Assembly: GCA_003223255.1 (NCBI GenBank)
Contig: QHYJ01000340.1
Coordinates: forward strand, 22,084 to 86,083
Direction: 5' to 3'
From: Acidobacteriota bacterium
GTDB taxonomy: Bacteria > Acidobacteriota > Terriglobia > Acidiferrales > UBA7541
Length of the DNA: 64,000 bases
In this document: positions 27,874 to 38,049 of the stretch, piece after piece
Numbering within the stretch: the stretch's first letter is position 1
Layout: every line of letters starts with the position of its first letter
Notes under the pieces: generated by a model
What the model saw: only the letters and a program-made list of their open reading frames with translations
What the model was told of the DNA's origin: nothing
Database searches by the model: none
Program-made: the position numbers and the translations under genes

Positions 27874-29151
27874 TTAGCAGGCTAAGCGGGAGCGGTCGAG
27901 GGTGAAGCCGTTGAGAGGGCCAAGGACGGTCACGGCGATATGGTCGGTTTGGAAGTAACGCTGCGCGAGCGATTGGAGCTCCACTGCAGTGACGGCTTCG
28001 ATGGCTTCGAGGATTTCGTCGAGCGAGAAGAAGCGTCCGAAATACAGCTCCTGCCGCGCGAGATTGGACATGCGCGAACTCGTGGACTCGAGGGAGAGCA
28101 TCAGCGAGCCCTTGAGATGGTTTTTCGAGCGGCGCAGCTCTTCCTCGGGAACCAGTGTTTCCTTCAGCGAGCGAAATTCCTGAATGGTGAGGTCGATGAC
28201 CTGGCCAATGGCGTCCGTGGCCGTGCCGGCGTACACGGTCATCATGCCGGCATCGGAGTACGGCGTGAGTTCGCTGAAAACCGCGTAGGCGAGGCCGCGC
28301 TTTTCGCGAATGTTCTGGAAAAGGCGAGAAGACATGCCGCCACCCAGCAAATTGTTAAGGACCGCAAAACCGAAGCGGTCCTGATGCGTCAGCGGAACCG
28401 AAGGCACGCCGATGCAAATGTGCGCTTGCTCGAGGTCGCGTTTTTTTTCGAGACGGATGGGCGCCTGCGTCTGAGGCGCGCCGCCGCCGTCGGCAGGCCC
28501 CGCGGGCTGCAAAGTGCCGAACTCGCGCTGCACCAATTCCATAACCTGATCGTGCGTCACGTTGCCAGCCGCAGTGACCACCAAATGGTCCGGCGCGAAC
28601 CAATTTTGAAAACGCGAGCAAACTGCGTCGCGATTGAATTTTTTCACCGTCTCCGGCGTGCCAAGGATCGGCCGCCCGAGCGAATGCCCGGGCCAGAAGC
28701 CGCGCGTAAAAATCTCGTGAAGCAGATATTCGGGATTGTCCAGATCCATCTTGATTTCTTCGAGGACCACCTTGCGCTCTTTCTTCACGTCCTCGGAATC
28801 AAATTTCGGGCGCAGAACGAGGTCGGCGATCACGTCGAAGGCGATGGGGAGATTCGCGTCGAGCACCTTGGCGTTGAAGCAGATTTGTTCTTTCGAGGTG
28901 AATGCGTCGAGCATGCCGCCGACGGAATCCATTTCGCGAGCAATGGCTTCGGCGGAGCGGCGCTCCGTGCCCTTGAAGACCATGTGTTCGATGAAGTGGG
29001 CAAGGCCGTTTTCCTCGGGGATTTCGCGGCGGGAACCGTTGCGCACCCAGACCCCCACAGAGACGGATCGGACGTGCGACATAGTCTCGGTAATGGCCAC
29101 CAGGCCATTCGGCAGGACCTGCTTCTGGATGTTGCGAACCTCGCTCGCCAT
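27874..29151 (-). CDS. M16 family zinc peptidase
   Basis: GLAHFIEHMVFKGTERRSAEAIAREMDSVGGMLDAFTSKE (HxxEH). Confidence 0.94.
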   Translation of the reverse strand: MASEVRNIQKQVLPNGLVAITETMSHVRSVSVGVWVRNGSRREIPEENGLAHFIEHMVFKGTERRSAEAIAREMDSVGGMLDAFTSKEQICFNAKVLDANLPIAFDVIADLVLRPKFDSEDVKKERKVVLEEIKMDLDNPEYLLHEIFTRGFWPGHSLGRPILGTPETVKKFNRDAVCSRFQNWFAPDHLVVTAAGNVTHDQVMELVQREFGTLQPAGPADGGGAPQTQAPIRLEKKRDLEQAHICIGVPSVPLTHQDRFGFAVLNNLLGGGMSSRLFQNIREKRGLAYAVFSELTPYSDAGMMTVYAGTATDAIGQVIDLTIQEFRSLKETLVPEEELRRSKNHLKGSLMLSLESTSSRMSNLARQELYFGRFFSLDEILEAIEAVTAVELQSLAQRYFQTDHIAVTVLGPLNGFTLDRSRLAC

Positions 29152-29278
29152 TTACGGATTGTGACACAAGTAGCGCAGAAAGGAAAAAGAGAAAGACCAC
29201 TTTCGCTAAGCTCAATGCCACCAAGGACTTAGACAGTGAGGCAGTACGCCGAATCCACGTGCCGTGGGGCGGCCACGG

Positions 29279-29875
29279 TTACAAAAGCTTTTCCGACAGG
29301 TTCAGCTTGCCGTATTCGCTGGTGAAGAAGAGCGGTACGTCGGCATAAGCGCCCTTGTCGCGATAATACACTTCGCAACTGTCAAAGGGCTTGGAATAGA
29401 TATGGATGCTGACGGCGCGCTCGTTGAATTCGGCGAGATTCATGACTTCGTGAACCGGCTCCATGGGATTGACGTAGGTGGGATGAGCGGCGTCAAGATC
29501 GTAAAGTTCCGTAGGGACGATACGACACGTGCCTTTGGCGGCGTCGCGATCGTCGACGCGATAATTCTGGATGCGCAGGCGGCCGATGGGCGCGGACATC
29601 CAGCAATTCTGGCCACGATGATTGTGAATGCGGCTGTGCTGGCCGATGTCCCAGCAAAGCGTCATGCATTCGAAGAGAGTGTTGCGGAAGACGAGATTGC
29701 GCGTGTAATTTCCCCTGGAGAAGAAGCAATATTTTGCGAGGCTTTCGGGACGCACGGCGTGGCGGATGACGTAGTCCTGGACGTTTTGCAGAGAAAATTC
29801 TGATTCGGGGATGGCGGCAAGGCCCTTCACCCAATCCTCGATTTTGAGTTTTTCCGTTGCAACGGATTGCGCCAT
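29279..29875 (-). CDS. Cysteine dioxygenase family protein
   Basis: HSRIHNHRGQNCWMSAPIGRLRIQNYR; MEPVHEVMNLAEFNERAVSIHIYSKPFDSCEVY. Confidence 0.85.
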   Translation of the reverse strand: MAQSVATEKLKIEDWVKGLAAIPESEFSLQNVQDYVIRHAVRPESLAKYCFFSRGNYTRNLVFRNTLFECMTLCWDIGQHSRIHNHRGQNCWMSAPIGRLRIQNYRVDDRDAAKGTCRIVPTELYDLDAAHPTYVNPMEPVHEVMNLAEFNERAVSIHIYSKPFDSCEVYYRDKGAYADVPLFFTSEYGKLNLSEKLL

Positions 29876-30058
29876 ACCATGCCTCCCAACCCTGGTTTGG
29901 GATTCGCGGGGATTACAATTATAGCGCAGTGCAAGGAGGTAAAGGAGGTTGCGGAAGCAGAAAAGAAAGAGCGGGCACGCTGTGAGGTGACAGGAACTTG
30001 GCTCGCGTTGAGCGGGATGGGATGATGAGCGACGGGGGGCAGATCGCGCGGGGATAGC

Positions 30059-31297
30059 ATGATCGAACTACTGGGCAAATCGAAAGAAGCATTGCGGTCG
30101 TTCTGCGCGGCGCTCGGTGAGCCCGCCTATCGCGGCGGGCAGATTTATCACGCGCTGTACGCGGAAAGTAAATTTGATTTTGCGCGCATGACGAATTTGC
30201 CGCTGGCGCTTCGTGAACGGCTGGCGAAAGAAGCGCGCATCACGCTGCCCGAGGTGAAGCAGCGATTTTCTTCCGGCGATGGGTCGGTACGGTATTTGTT
30301 TGAGTTGAGCGGGGCGGAAGAAAAAAGGATTAACACCGAGGACACAGAGAAGAACCAGGGAAAGTCCGCACGCACACAGCCTCCCGCCGCGGTGGAGGCA
30401 GTGTTCATGCCGAGCGAAGGACGGCAAACGATTTGCATCTCAACGCAGGCGGGATGCGCGGTGGATTGCCATTTTTGCCTGACGGCACAGTTGGGGCTGA
30501 TTCGCAACTTGGCTGCGGGGGAAATCGTGGCGCAAGTGCTGGTTGCATTGGAAGAACAAAGGAACAAAGGGCCTGCCGAAACCGGCATGAAGGATGCCGA
30601 GCTTCTCGACAAAACCGTCGGGACGCAAAAACCACGAAAGCACGCCTCTGCAGGCAGGCCCGGTGCTGGGCAAACCTCAGGCGCAATTCAAACCAATGTA
30701 GTGCTGATGGGACAGGGCGAACCTTTGCTGAATTTCGAGCCGGTGATGGCGGCGGTGCGGATTCTGCTGGATCCGGAAGGCTTGGGATTGTCACCGAGGC
30801 ACGTGACGCTTTCGACGAGTGGGATTGTGCCAGGAATCGAACGGCTGGCGCGCGAGAAAGTGCGGCCGAAACTGGCAATTTCGCTGAATGCTTCGAACGA
30901 CGAGGAGCGCGACCAGCTGATGCCCATCAACAAAAAGTATCCGTTGAACGTGCTGATCGAGGCTTGCAAGAATTACCCGCTGCGGCCGTGGGAGCATTTG
31001 ACATTCGAATACGTGATGCTGGGTGACGTGAACGATTCGGCGGAAGACGCGCGGTGCGTGGTGCGGTTGCTGGCACCGGTGAAGCGCGTGAAAGTGAATC
31101 TGATTCCGTGGAATCCAGCTGAACTTCCTTATCGCGAATCCGTGCCGGAACGCATCGAAGAGTTCCGGCGCATCTTGAATGATAAAGGCGTGCCGGCGTT
31201 TGTGCGCTATTCCCGCGGCCGTGATGTCATGGCCGCTTGCGGTCAATTGGCACTCCTACAGCTCAACAACAGCTCACAATCGCCGGTTTTCAACTGA
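30059..31297 (+). CDS. rlmN: 23S rRNA (adenine2503-C2)-methyltransferase RlmN with two in-frame insertions
   Basis: CISTQAGCAVDCHFCLTAQLG, TNVVLMGQGEPLLNF, RHVTLSTSGIVPGI, NDKGVPAFVRYSRGRDVMAACGQL. Confidence 0.93.
   Translation: MIELLGKSKEALRSFCAALGEPAYRGGQIYHALYAESKFDFARMTNLPLALRERLAKEARITLPEVKQRFSSGDGSVRYLFELSGAEEKRINTEDTEKNQGKSARTQPPAAVEAVFMPSEGRQTICISTQAGCAVDCHFCLTAQLGLIRNLAAGEIVAQVLVALEEQRNKGPAETGMKDAELLDKTVGTQKPRKHASAGRPGAGQTSGAIQTNVVLMGQGEPLLNFEPVMAAVRILLDPEGLGLSPRHVTLSTSGIVPGIERLAREKVRPKLAISLNASNDEERDQLMPINKKYPLNVLIEACKNYPLRPWEHLTFEYVMLGDVNDSAEDARCVVRLLAPVKRVKVNLIPWNPAELPYRESVPERIEEFRRILNDKGVPAFVRYSRGRDVMAACGQLALLQLNNSSQSPVFN
30328..30363 (+). repeat. Purine-rich repeat module (AACACCGAGGACACAGAGAAGA) inside rlmN
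   Basis: Shares gaggacacagaga with 47450 and 49986 regions. Confidence 0.7.
30569..30661. repeat. Insert bounded by 9-bp inverted repeat GGGCCTGCC/GGCAGGCCC inside rlmN
   Basis: gggcctgcc 30569-30577, ggcaggccc 30653-30661; encodes GPAETGMKDAELLDKTVGTQKPRKHASAGRP, not expected in RlmN. Confidence 0.7.
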
Positions 31298-31379
31298 CGG
31301 GCGCGCTTCAGGCTCCGATGCGCTAGCTTAGCTAAGCTAGAGAAAAGATTTAGCAACTTGACGCGCGTTTGAACGTGAG

Positions 31380-32300
31380 CTATCGGATGCCAATAACGGA
31401 AATGAGGCGGCCGGTCACGCCGCCTTCTTTGCGGTAGCTGAAAAAAAGATCGCGGCGGCAGGCGGTGCATAAGTCGCTGACAAAAATATTGCCGGCGGGC
31501 AGGCCGATTCCCATAAGCTGCGCGCGGTTGGCTTTGCGAAGATCGAGAAGAACGTTCTTAGGCGGCGGCTGATGGCCGGGCGGCGCCATGTTAAGCCATT
31601 GCAGGGGATTAGGCTCGTCGCCCGTGCGCAGTTCGTCGAACCAGTCCGAGGCAGTTGCAAATTGCGAGCGAAACTCCGAAGCGATCTCCGTGCCCACCTC
31701 GTAGCAGCAGCCGCCGATGGACGGGCCGATAACGGCAAGCAAGTTCCCGGGCTTTGTGCGGAACTGCATTTGCATCTTGCCGATGGCTTTGGTGACGATG
31801 CGTTGCAGCGTGCCGCGCCAACCGGCGTGTACTGCGGCGATCGCACGATTTTTTGGATCTACCAGAAGAATCGGAACACAATCCGCAGTTTGGACGGCAA
31901 GGAGCACGCCCGGGCGATTGGTCGTGGACGCATCACCGCGGCAGTGCGCAACCGGCGGGGCGTCAAAGTGATGAACGACATCGGAGTGAATCTGGCTGAG
32001 CGCGGCAAGCGCCAGGCGATCTGCGCCGAGCGCGGACTGGAAGCGGCGCCGGTTTTCGAGAACGTTTTCCTTGGTGTCCCACTCCGCAAAGCCAAGATTC
32101 AGAACTTTTTCGCCACTAAGCTCGCTCACGCCGCCGGGCCGCGTGCTGAATCCGTGGACAAGCCAGGGGATTGGGGCCAGAGCGGTTGCTTGTAGAATGC
32201 GCAGGCTCCCTACCTTGCGTTCGGTCCAGCCCTTCGGAGCCGTGACACCGTTGGACACATCGCGGAGGCTGCGTTTAGTCTTGATGGCCTTCGTAGGCAT
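31380..32300 (-). CDS. pgeF: Peptidoglycan editing factor PgeF (YfiH/laccase-domain)
   Basis: LVHGFSTRPGGVS, QTADCVPILLVDPKNRAIAAVHAGWRGTLQRI, GPSIGGCCYEVG. Confidence 0.93.
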   Translation of the reverse strand: MPTKAIKTKRSLRDVSNGVTAPKGWTERKVGSLRILQATALAPIPWLVHGFSTRPGGVSELSGEKVLNLGFAEWDTKENVLENRRRFQSALGADRLALAALSQIHSDVVHHFDAPPVAHCRGDASTTNRPGVLLAVQTADCVPILLVDPKNRAIAAVHAGWRGTLQRIVTKAIGKMQMQFRTKPGNLLAVIGPSIGGCCYEVGTEIASEFRSQFATASDWFDELRTGDEPNPLQWLNMAPPGHQPPPKNVLLDLRKANRAQLMGIGLPAGNIFVSDLCTACRRDLFFSYRKEGGVTGRLISVIGIR

Positions 32301-32374
32301 GCGCGCTCTACCAGTATAATCGGAGCGAGTCGAGGAAAGGTGGGCCGGGCCGAACGCAGGCCGGTGGGGGCTCC

Positions 32375-32752
32375 TTGATTATTGGCATGGGCGTGGACAT
32401 CGCCGAAGTGGACCGCATCCGCAACGCCATCGAGCGGCATGGAGAAACATTTCTGCGGCGGCTCTACACGCAGAGCGAGAGAGAGTACTGCGAGCGGTTC
32501 AAAAACAAATATGAACGCTACGCGGGGCGCTTTGCGGCAAAAGAAGCGGGGATGAAAGCGCTGGGGACCGGCTGGCGGCGCGGCGTGCGCTGGGTGGACC
32601 TGGAAGTCGTGCGGGAAAACAATGGACGCCCGACGCTGAAATTGCGTGGTGAAGCCGAAAAAATCGCGAAGCAGCTCGGCGTGCAGCACATCGCCCTGAG
32701 CATCACCCATACCGAGGAGCAAGCGCTAGCGCAAGTCATCTTCGAAGGATGA
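32375..32752 (+). CDS. acpS: Holo-[acyl-carrier-protein] synthase
   Basis: IIGMGVDIAEVDRIRNAIERHGETFLRRLYT, RYAGRFAAKEAGMKALGTG; TTG start. Confidence 0.94.
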   Translation: MIIGMGVDIAEVDRIRNAIERHGETFLRRLYTQSEREYCERFKNKYERYAGRFAAKEAGMKALGTGWRRGVRWVDLEVVRENNGRPTLKLRGEAEKIAKQLGVQHIALSITHTEEQALAQVIFEG

Positions 32753-32802
32753 ACGAGCACTCAAGCGCAATCAGCGCAAACAAGAGCCACCTACAGGAAA
32801 TC

Positions 32803-34488
32803 CTATTTGATGACCAGGAAGTCGCCGATAACTAGGGCGTCGATGCCCGCGCAATAAAAACTGCGAATGGCTTCGCGCGGGTCGGACACCAGCGGCTCCC
32901 CGAAGAGATTGAAGGAAGTATTGAAGAGCACGGGTGCCGGGGCGCGCTCGCCGAACTTATGCAGCAGGCGCCAGAAGCGCGGGTTGGCTTCGCGCTCTAC
33001 CGCGTGAACACGCACTTGACTGCCCTCAAACGAAAAACGCTGCAATTCCGGAGGAGCCTCCGGTTTGAGCTTGCCGAGGGCGGCCATAAAACGGCAGTTT
33101 GGCGAACAATCAAAGAGGCGCGGAGCTGTCTCAGCGGGTACGGAAAACGCAAACGGATGAAAATCCTCGCGGTGCTTGATGTAGTGGTTCACGTTTTCGA
33201 TGACGTACTCGGAAAAGGGAGACGCCAGGATGCTGCGATTGCCAAGCGCGCGATGCCCGAACTCCGTGCGTCCCTGGAACCAGGCCACGATCTTGTCCCG
33301 TGACAGCACGTTGGCGGCTTCGGCGTAAAGCTGTTCCTCGCTGGCAGGATATTTGTAGATGATCTTGCAGTTGTCCAGAACCGCTTTGATCTCGCTGGAG
33401 GAGAAAGCCGGGCCCAAATAAAGATGAGGCAAGGGTTGCCGGGCACGATAGCCCAGCTTTTTGCGAGCAAGAAGCGCGGCGCCTAGGGGAGTCCCCGAAT
33501 TGCCGGCAGCGGGCTGGACGTGAACCTGCCTGAATCCGCTGCGCGTTTCGAGCGCACGAACCAGGAAGACATTCAGAAACAATCCACCGGCGACACCCAA
33601 CGAATCGACGGAATGCCGCTTGCGATAGCGTTCGGCAATGGCGAGGACAATTTCTTCCAGGACGTCGCGCACGCTGCGCGCGAGCGAGGCGCGAACCTGA
33701 GCGTCGGAAGCGACGACGGAGCGATCAAGACCGAGATCCCGCAAGACGGCATCGGAAAATGCGGCGTCTTCGTCGGCGCCGCTTCCGAAATAGCGCCTGT
33801 TCAGAACGGGCAAGCCACCTGAGTTCCAGCGGAACACTTTGCGAAATGCAGAAACGAAATTGGGCTGGCCGTCTTTGCTGAGCCATTGCACTTTGTGTTC
33901 ATCGCGATGAGGGCGGAAGCCGAGCAAACGCGTAACACGTGAAAAAAACCAACCGAGGGAATTGGGAAAAGGAAGCGGTTGGAGCAGTCGAAGCTCGTCA
34001 CCTTCGCCGAGGTAGAGCGATCCCGAACGCATATCGCCGCGTTCATCGAGCGTCAGGACCAGCGCGCGTTCGAAGGGCGAAGTGTAATAGGCGCTGGCGG
34101 CGTGACAAAGATGGTGCTCAAGAAACAGGAAAGAACCGCAAGCACCGTACAGCTGGCGCATCTGGCGAAGCTGGCCGGCTTGGCGAAATGTCTGGCCGAG
34201 CGAGTGAATCCAGCTAGAAGGACCAGCACCAGAAAAGCTTTGCCGAAAGCGAAAGCCGCTCTCGCGCAGGGCGGAGATCCCGGGGCGGAAAGGAAACGCG
34301 GCAATCCGCACATCCTGGATTTTTGCGTTTGCTTGTTCGAGGCAACGAGCCGCAGCCAAACGAGGAATCCCACCTGTTCCACCGGAGCGGCTGAGTTTTT
34401 CTTCTTCGATGGCCGCAACGATGGAGTTCTCGTTCACCAGTACGACAGAGGAGTCGCGGCCGAAGGCCCCGATGCCGAGGGTAAGCAT
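32803..34488 (-). CDS. NodU/CmcH-type carbamoyltransferase
   Basis: MLTLGIGAFGRDSSVVLVNENSIVAAIEEEKLSR, FLFLEHHLCHAASAYYTSPF, EFGHRALGNRSILASP. Confidence 0.92.
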   Translation of the reverse strand: MLTLGIGAFGRDSSVVLVNENSIVAAIEEEKLSRSGGTGGIPRLAAARCLEQANAKIQDVRIAAFPFRPGISALRESGFRFRQSFSGAGPSSWIHSLGQTFRQAGQLRQMRQLYGACGSFLFLEHHLCHAASAYYTSPFERALVLTLDERGDMRSGSLYLGEGDELRLLQPLPFPNSLGWFFSRVTRLLGFRPHRDEHKVQWLSKDGQPNFVSAFRKVFRWNSGGLPVLNRRYFGSGADEDAAFSDAVLRDLGLDRSVVASDAQVRASLARSVRDVLEEIVLAIAERYRKRHSVDSLGVAGGLFLNVFLVRALETRSGFRQVHVQPAAGNSGTPLGAALLARKKLGYRARQPLPHLYLGPAFSSSEIKAVLDNCKIIYKYPASEEQLYAEAANVLSRDKIVAWFQGRTEFGHRALGNRSILASPFSEYVIENVNHYIKHREDFHPFAFSVPAETAPRLFDCSPNCRFMAALGKLKPEAPPELQRFSFEGSQVRVHAVEREANPRFWRLLHKFGERAPAPVLFNTSFNLFGEPLVSDPREAIRSFYCAGIDALVIGDFLVIK

Positions 34489-34541
34489 CGCTTCAGTGTG
34501 CCACGGTTTCCCAGATCATTCGAAGCGAAGAGGGCTCCAAA

Positions 34542-35927
34542 TCAGTCAGAAACCTGTCCGGTCAAGAAAGTTCCTTCACAGCCGCTAGGCTCTACGTACA
34601 GCCACTGATTTGCGGGGAAGACGCCTCGGACAAGCAGCCGGAGATAGTTGCTCGAAAGCGCGGGCGTCCGGTCGTTCGAGTCATCACCGCAAGGATGAAG
34701 GGTAAGGACGCGAAGCTGTCTGCCCATTTGCGATTGGCGGAATGCTGCCGCTTTGCGTTCGCCAAGTGCTCGCAATTCGCGGGCGCGGCGCCTGATGACG
34801 GCCCCGGGCACGTGATTCGAAAGAGAGGCAGCTTTGGTGCCAGGACGCTTCGAATACGAGAAAACGTGGAGATAGGTGAACGGGCGGCCTTCGATGAAAG
34901 CAAGTGTCGCGGCGTGATCTGCTTCGTTCTCGCCGGGAAAACCTGCGATGACATCGGCGCCGATGGCGGCATGCGGGAGCCGCTCGCGGATAAGTTCTAC
35001 GCGTCGAGCGTAATGTTCGGCACGATACCAGCGGTGCATAGCCGCGAGGATGCGGTCGGAGCCGGATTGCAGCGGCATGTGGAAATGTTGAGCGAGCCGC
35101 TCGCTCGAAGCAAACAGCTCCACCAGATCCTGCGTAACATCCATCGGCTCGATGGAGCTGACGCGCAAGCGTTCGACGGCGGTCTCATCCAGAATGCGCC
35201 GAAGCAAGCCCTCGAACTCCACGCGCGGGGAGAGGTCGCGGCCGTAGGCGCCAAGATTGATTCCGCTCAGGACGATTTCGCAGTAGTTCGCCTCGCTGAG
35301 CTTCTGAAGCTCGCGAATCACGGTATCCGGCGGCAGGCTTCGGCTCTTCCCGCGAACGAACGGAATCACGCAAAACGCGCACCGGGAATTGCAGCCATCT
35401 TGAATCTTGAGCGTTGGCCGCGTGTGATTTCCTTCTCCACCAAACACAGGAGTCGTGAGCAATGTCTGCTGCTCGAAAATGTCGCCGATCAGAATTTCGG
35501 CGGGAGGCCCGGATTCCGGCAAAGAAGCAAGCGAAATCGCGGAAACCGGCAGAAAGCCATCCGAACGCGAGGATTCGCTTCTAGGGGAAGCGGCCTCAAT
35601 CAATAATTTAGGGATTTTCGGCTTGTGTGAGTTGCCCACAACCCACGCAACTCCCGGGAGCTGGCTCAATTCTTCAGGGGCACGCTGCGCGTAGCAACCG
35701 GTGACGATCAGGCGAACGCTCGGATTCGCGGCGTGCAGCTTGCGAATGGCGTCGCGAGCTTGCGCGTCGGCAGAAGCCGTCACGGTGCAAGTGTTCACCA
35801 CAACGATCTCCGCAGCAGACGCACTTTGCGCCAGTGCGCAGCCGCGCTCAAGCAGTTGCCGTTCCAGCGCCGCTCCATCCGCTTGCGTTGCGCGACACCC
35901 AAACTGTTCAATATAAAACGTCTTCAT
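34542..35927 (-). CDS. mtaB: tRNA (t6A37) methylthiotransferase MtaB
   Basis: FGCRATQADG, VVNTCTVTASADAQARDAIRKLHAANP, QDGCNSRCAFCVIPFVRGKSRS. Confidence 0.93.
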   Translation of the reverse strand: MKTFYIEQFGCRATQADGAALERQLLERGCALAQSASAAEIVVVNTCTVTASADAQARDAIRKLHAANPSVRLIVTGCYAQRAPEELSQLPGVAWVVGNSHKPKIPKLLIEAASPRSESSRSDGFLPVSAISLASLPESGPPAEILIGDIFEQQTLLTTPVFGGEGNHTRPTLKIQDGCNSRCAFCVIPFVRGKSRSLPPDTVIRELQKLSEANYCEIVLSGINLGAYGRDLSPRVEFEGLLRRILDETAVERLRVSSIEPMDVTQDLVELFASSERLAQHFHMPLQSGSDRILAAMHRWYRAEHYARRVELIRERLPHAAIGADVIAGFPGENEADHAATLAFIEGRPFTYLHVFSYSKRPGTKAASLSNHVPGAVIRRRARELRALGERKAAAFRQSQMGRQLRVLTLHPCGDDSNDRTPALSSNYLRLLVRGVFPANQWLYVEPSGCEGTFLTGQVSD

Positions 35928-36160
35928 CGAGCCGTTCTACCTGCACAATTGCTTATTACTCCTATGCAAGAAGCCGAGCATCTCATTGAAGCGATTGCCA
36001 AAACGTTCAATCGGCTCCTTTCATCCTTCGTTGCGGTCGCCGAGCGACCATGAGTTACTCGCATGTACAAGAATATCGGCTTTCCGAGCTTGCGGAAAGT
36101 CTTCGTTCGATTAGGCGCCATCTTCCGGGACTCGCCTTTACTCGCCTGAGCCCGCGCCGC

Positions 36161-36166
36161 TACAAT
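36161..36166 (+). promoter_or_regulatory. -10-like element TACAAT close to GT2 start
   Basis: 11 nt between element and ATG 36178, implying a very short leader. Confidence 0.4.
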
Positions 36167-36177
36167 CTTCGGCACTT

Positions 36178-36957
36178 ATGGCTTATCGACGCAACAATCC
36201 GACCGCGCTCAGCAACCCAACCGTCTCCATCGTGATTCCCGTTTACAATGAACGAGGAACCATCGAGGAGATCCTGCGGCGCGTTTTGGACACGGAAATA
36301 CGCAAGGAAGTGCTTATCGTCGATGATTGCTCGACGGATGGCACCCGGCAAATTCTGGAAAACATGGCCGCGCGCCAAGCGAATAACGAGAAATCTGGCT
36401 CCGCCCAAGACGGCGGCGAGCCTGTTGAATTGCGCGACCTGCGTTTCTTTTTTCAAACGCCCAACCAGGGCAAGGGCGCGGCGCTCCGCCGCGGCTTTGC
36501 GGAAGCCACCGGCGACATTGTGCTCGTGCAGGACGCCGACCTCGAATACGATCCGCGCGACTACCCCGTATTGCTCGAGCCCATTATTGACGGCCGCGCG
36601 GACGTGGTCTACGGCTCACGCTTTCTCGGCGGACCACAGCGCGTGCACTACTTCTGGCACTACGTGGCCAACCGCTGGCTCACTTTGCTTTCGGACATTT
36701 TCACCAACTTGAAATTATCCGATATGGAGACGTGCTACAAAGTCTTCCGTAAAGAGGTTCTGAAGGGCCTCACCATCAAGTCCAACCGCTTTGGCTTCGA
36801 GCCGGAGATCACCGCGAAAATCGCGAAGCACAACTGGCGCATCTACGAAGTGCCCATCACTTACGCCGGGCGCACGTACGAAGAAGGCAAGAAGATCACT
36901 TGGAAGGACGGCATCCAGGCTTTGTGGTGCATCATCCGGTTTCGCTTGAGTGATTAA
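36178..36957 (+). CDS. Glycosyltransferase family 2 (dolichyl-phosphate mannose synthase-like)
   Basis: [47 protein letters not shown]. Confidence 0.92.
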   Translation: MAYRRNNPTALSNPTVSIVIPVYNERGTIEEILRRVLDTEIRKEVLIVDDCSTDGTRQILENMAARQANNEKSGSAQDGGEPVELRDLRFFFQTPNQGKGAALRRGFAEATGDIVLVQDADLEYDPRDYPVLLEPIIDGRADVVYGSRFLGGPQRVHYFWHYVANRWLTLLSDIFTNLKLSDMETCYKVFRKEVLKGLTIKSNRFGFEPEITAKIAKHNWRIYEVPITYAGRTYEEGKKITWKDGIQALWCIIRFRLSD

Positions 36958-37952
36958 GCCAACGCGCGCGCATCATCCTCGTAGCCGCGCGGGTGCTTTT
37001 GCTTCCAAGCCCAGGCCGACTGAATAATCTCTTCCAGCGAAGAATGAGCCGCTTCCCACCCGAGCATGCGCTTTAGTTTTTCCTTGCTGGCGACCAGTAC
37101 GGCGGGATCACCCGGACGCCGCGGCCCAAGTTTGCGGGGGATTTCTCGGCCGGTAACCCGTTCCGCCGCGTCAATCACCTCGAGAATCGAAAATCCGCGG
37201 CTATTGCCCACGTTAAACGCCTCTCCGGATACGCGGTCGAGCTCCAGCAGCGCGCGCACATGGGAATCTGCGATGTCCAACACGTGAATGTAGTCGCGAA
37301 CGCAGGTGCCGTCTGGCGTGGGATAGTCGGTTCCAAAAACGTCAACGTAGGGCAGATTTCCCGCTGCCGCGTCCAGCACGCGCGGAATCAAATGCGTTTC
37401 GACGCGGTGATGTTCGCCGCGCTCCAGCGATGCGCCCGCGGCATTGAAGTAGCGAAGGCTCGCGTACTGGAGCCCGGTATAGGCCTTGTAATCCGCCAAA
37501 ATGCCCTCGAAGATCAGCTTGGATTTTCCGTAAGGATTTATCGGTGCCTTGCGATGCTCCTCGGGAATGGGCACGATCTCCGGCTCGCCGTAAGTTGCCG
37601 CAGTGGAAGAAAAAATGAATTTGCGCACGCCGTGGCGTGTCATGGCGTCCAGCAGATTCACGCCGCAAGCCACATTGGTGGCGTAGAAGATGCTTGGCTC
37701 CTTCATCGATTTGGCCACCAGCGCTTCGGCCGCGAAGTGCATCACCGCGTCAATTTTGTGTTTCTTGAAGACGCTTTCAAGCTGTTCGCGGTTTCCGAGG
37801 TCTAGATTGCAGAACGTCGCCCCCGGCGGCACGGCACGCGAGTGCCCTTCCAACAGATTATCCACGGCAATCACGTTCATTCCGCGCGCAACCAGAACTT
37901 CCGCGCAAATACTGCCGATATATCCCGCCGCACCGGTAACCAGAATGTTCAA
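36954..37952 (-). CDS. galE: UDP-glucose 4-epimerase
   Basis: [48 protein letters not shown]; tail-to-tail 4-bp overlap with GT2. Confidence 0.95.
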   Translation of the reverse strand: MNILVTGAAGYIGSICAEVLVARGMNVIAVDNLLEGHSRAVPPGATFCNLDLGNREQLESVFKKHKIDAVMHFAAEALVAKSMKEPSIFYATNVACGVNLLDAMTRHGVRKFIFSSTAATYGEPEIVPIPEEHRKAPINPYGKSKLIFEGILADYKAYTGLQYASLRYFNAAGASLERGEHHRVETHLIPRVLDAAAGNLPYVDVFGTDYPTPDGTCVRDYIHVLDIADSHVRALLELDRVSGEAFNVGNSRGFSILEVIDAAERVTGREIPRKLGPRRPGDPAVLVASKEKLKRMLGWEAAHSSLEEIIQSAWAWKQKHPRGYEDDARALA

Positions 37953-38049
37953 GGGACTTTACTCCGCGCTGATTAAAACAGCTCAGCTCAAATCCGCAAC
38001 CTAGGATACATGAGAAGGGGTTTGGGACGAGACCGATTGAAGGCGCAGA

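Noticed and set aside
27940-29232. 430-aa plus-strand ORF
   Set aside because: Antisense shadow of the M16 peptidase; low-complexity, no recognisable domain.
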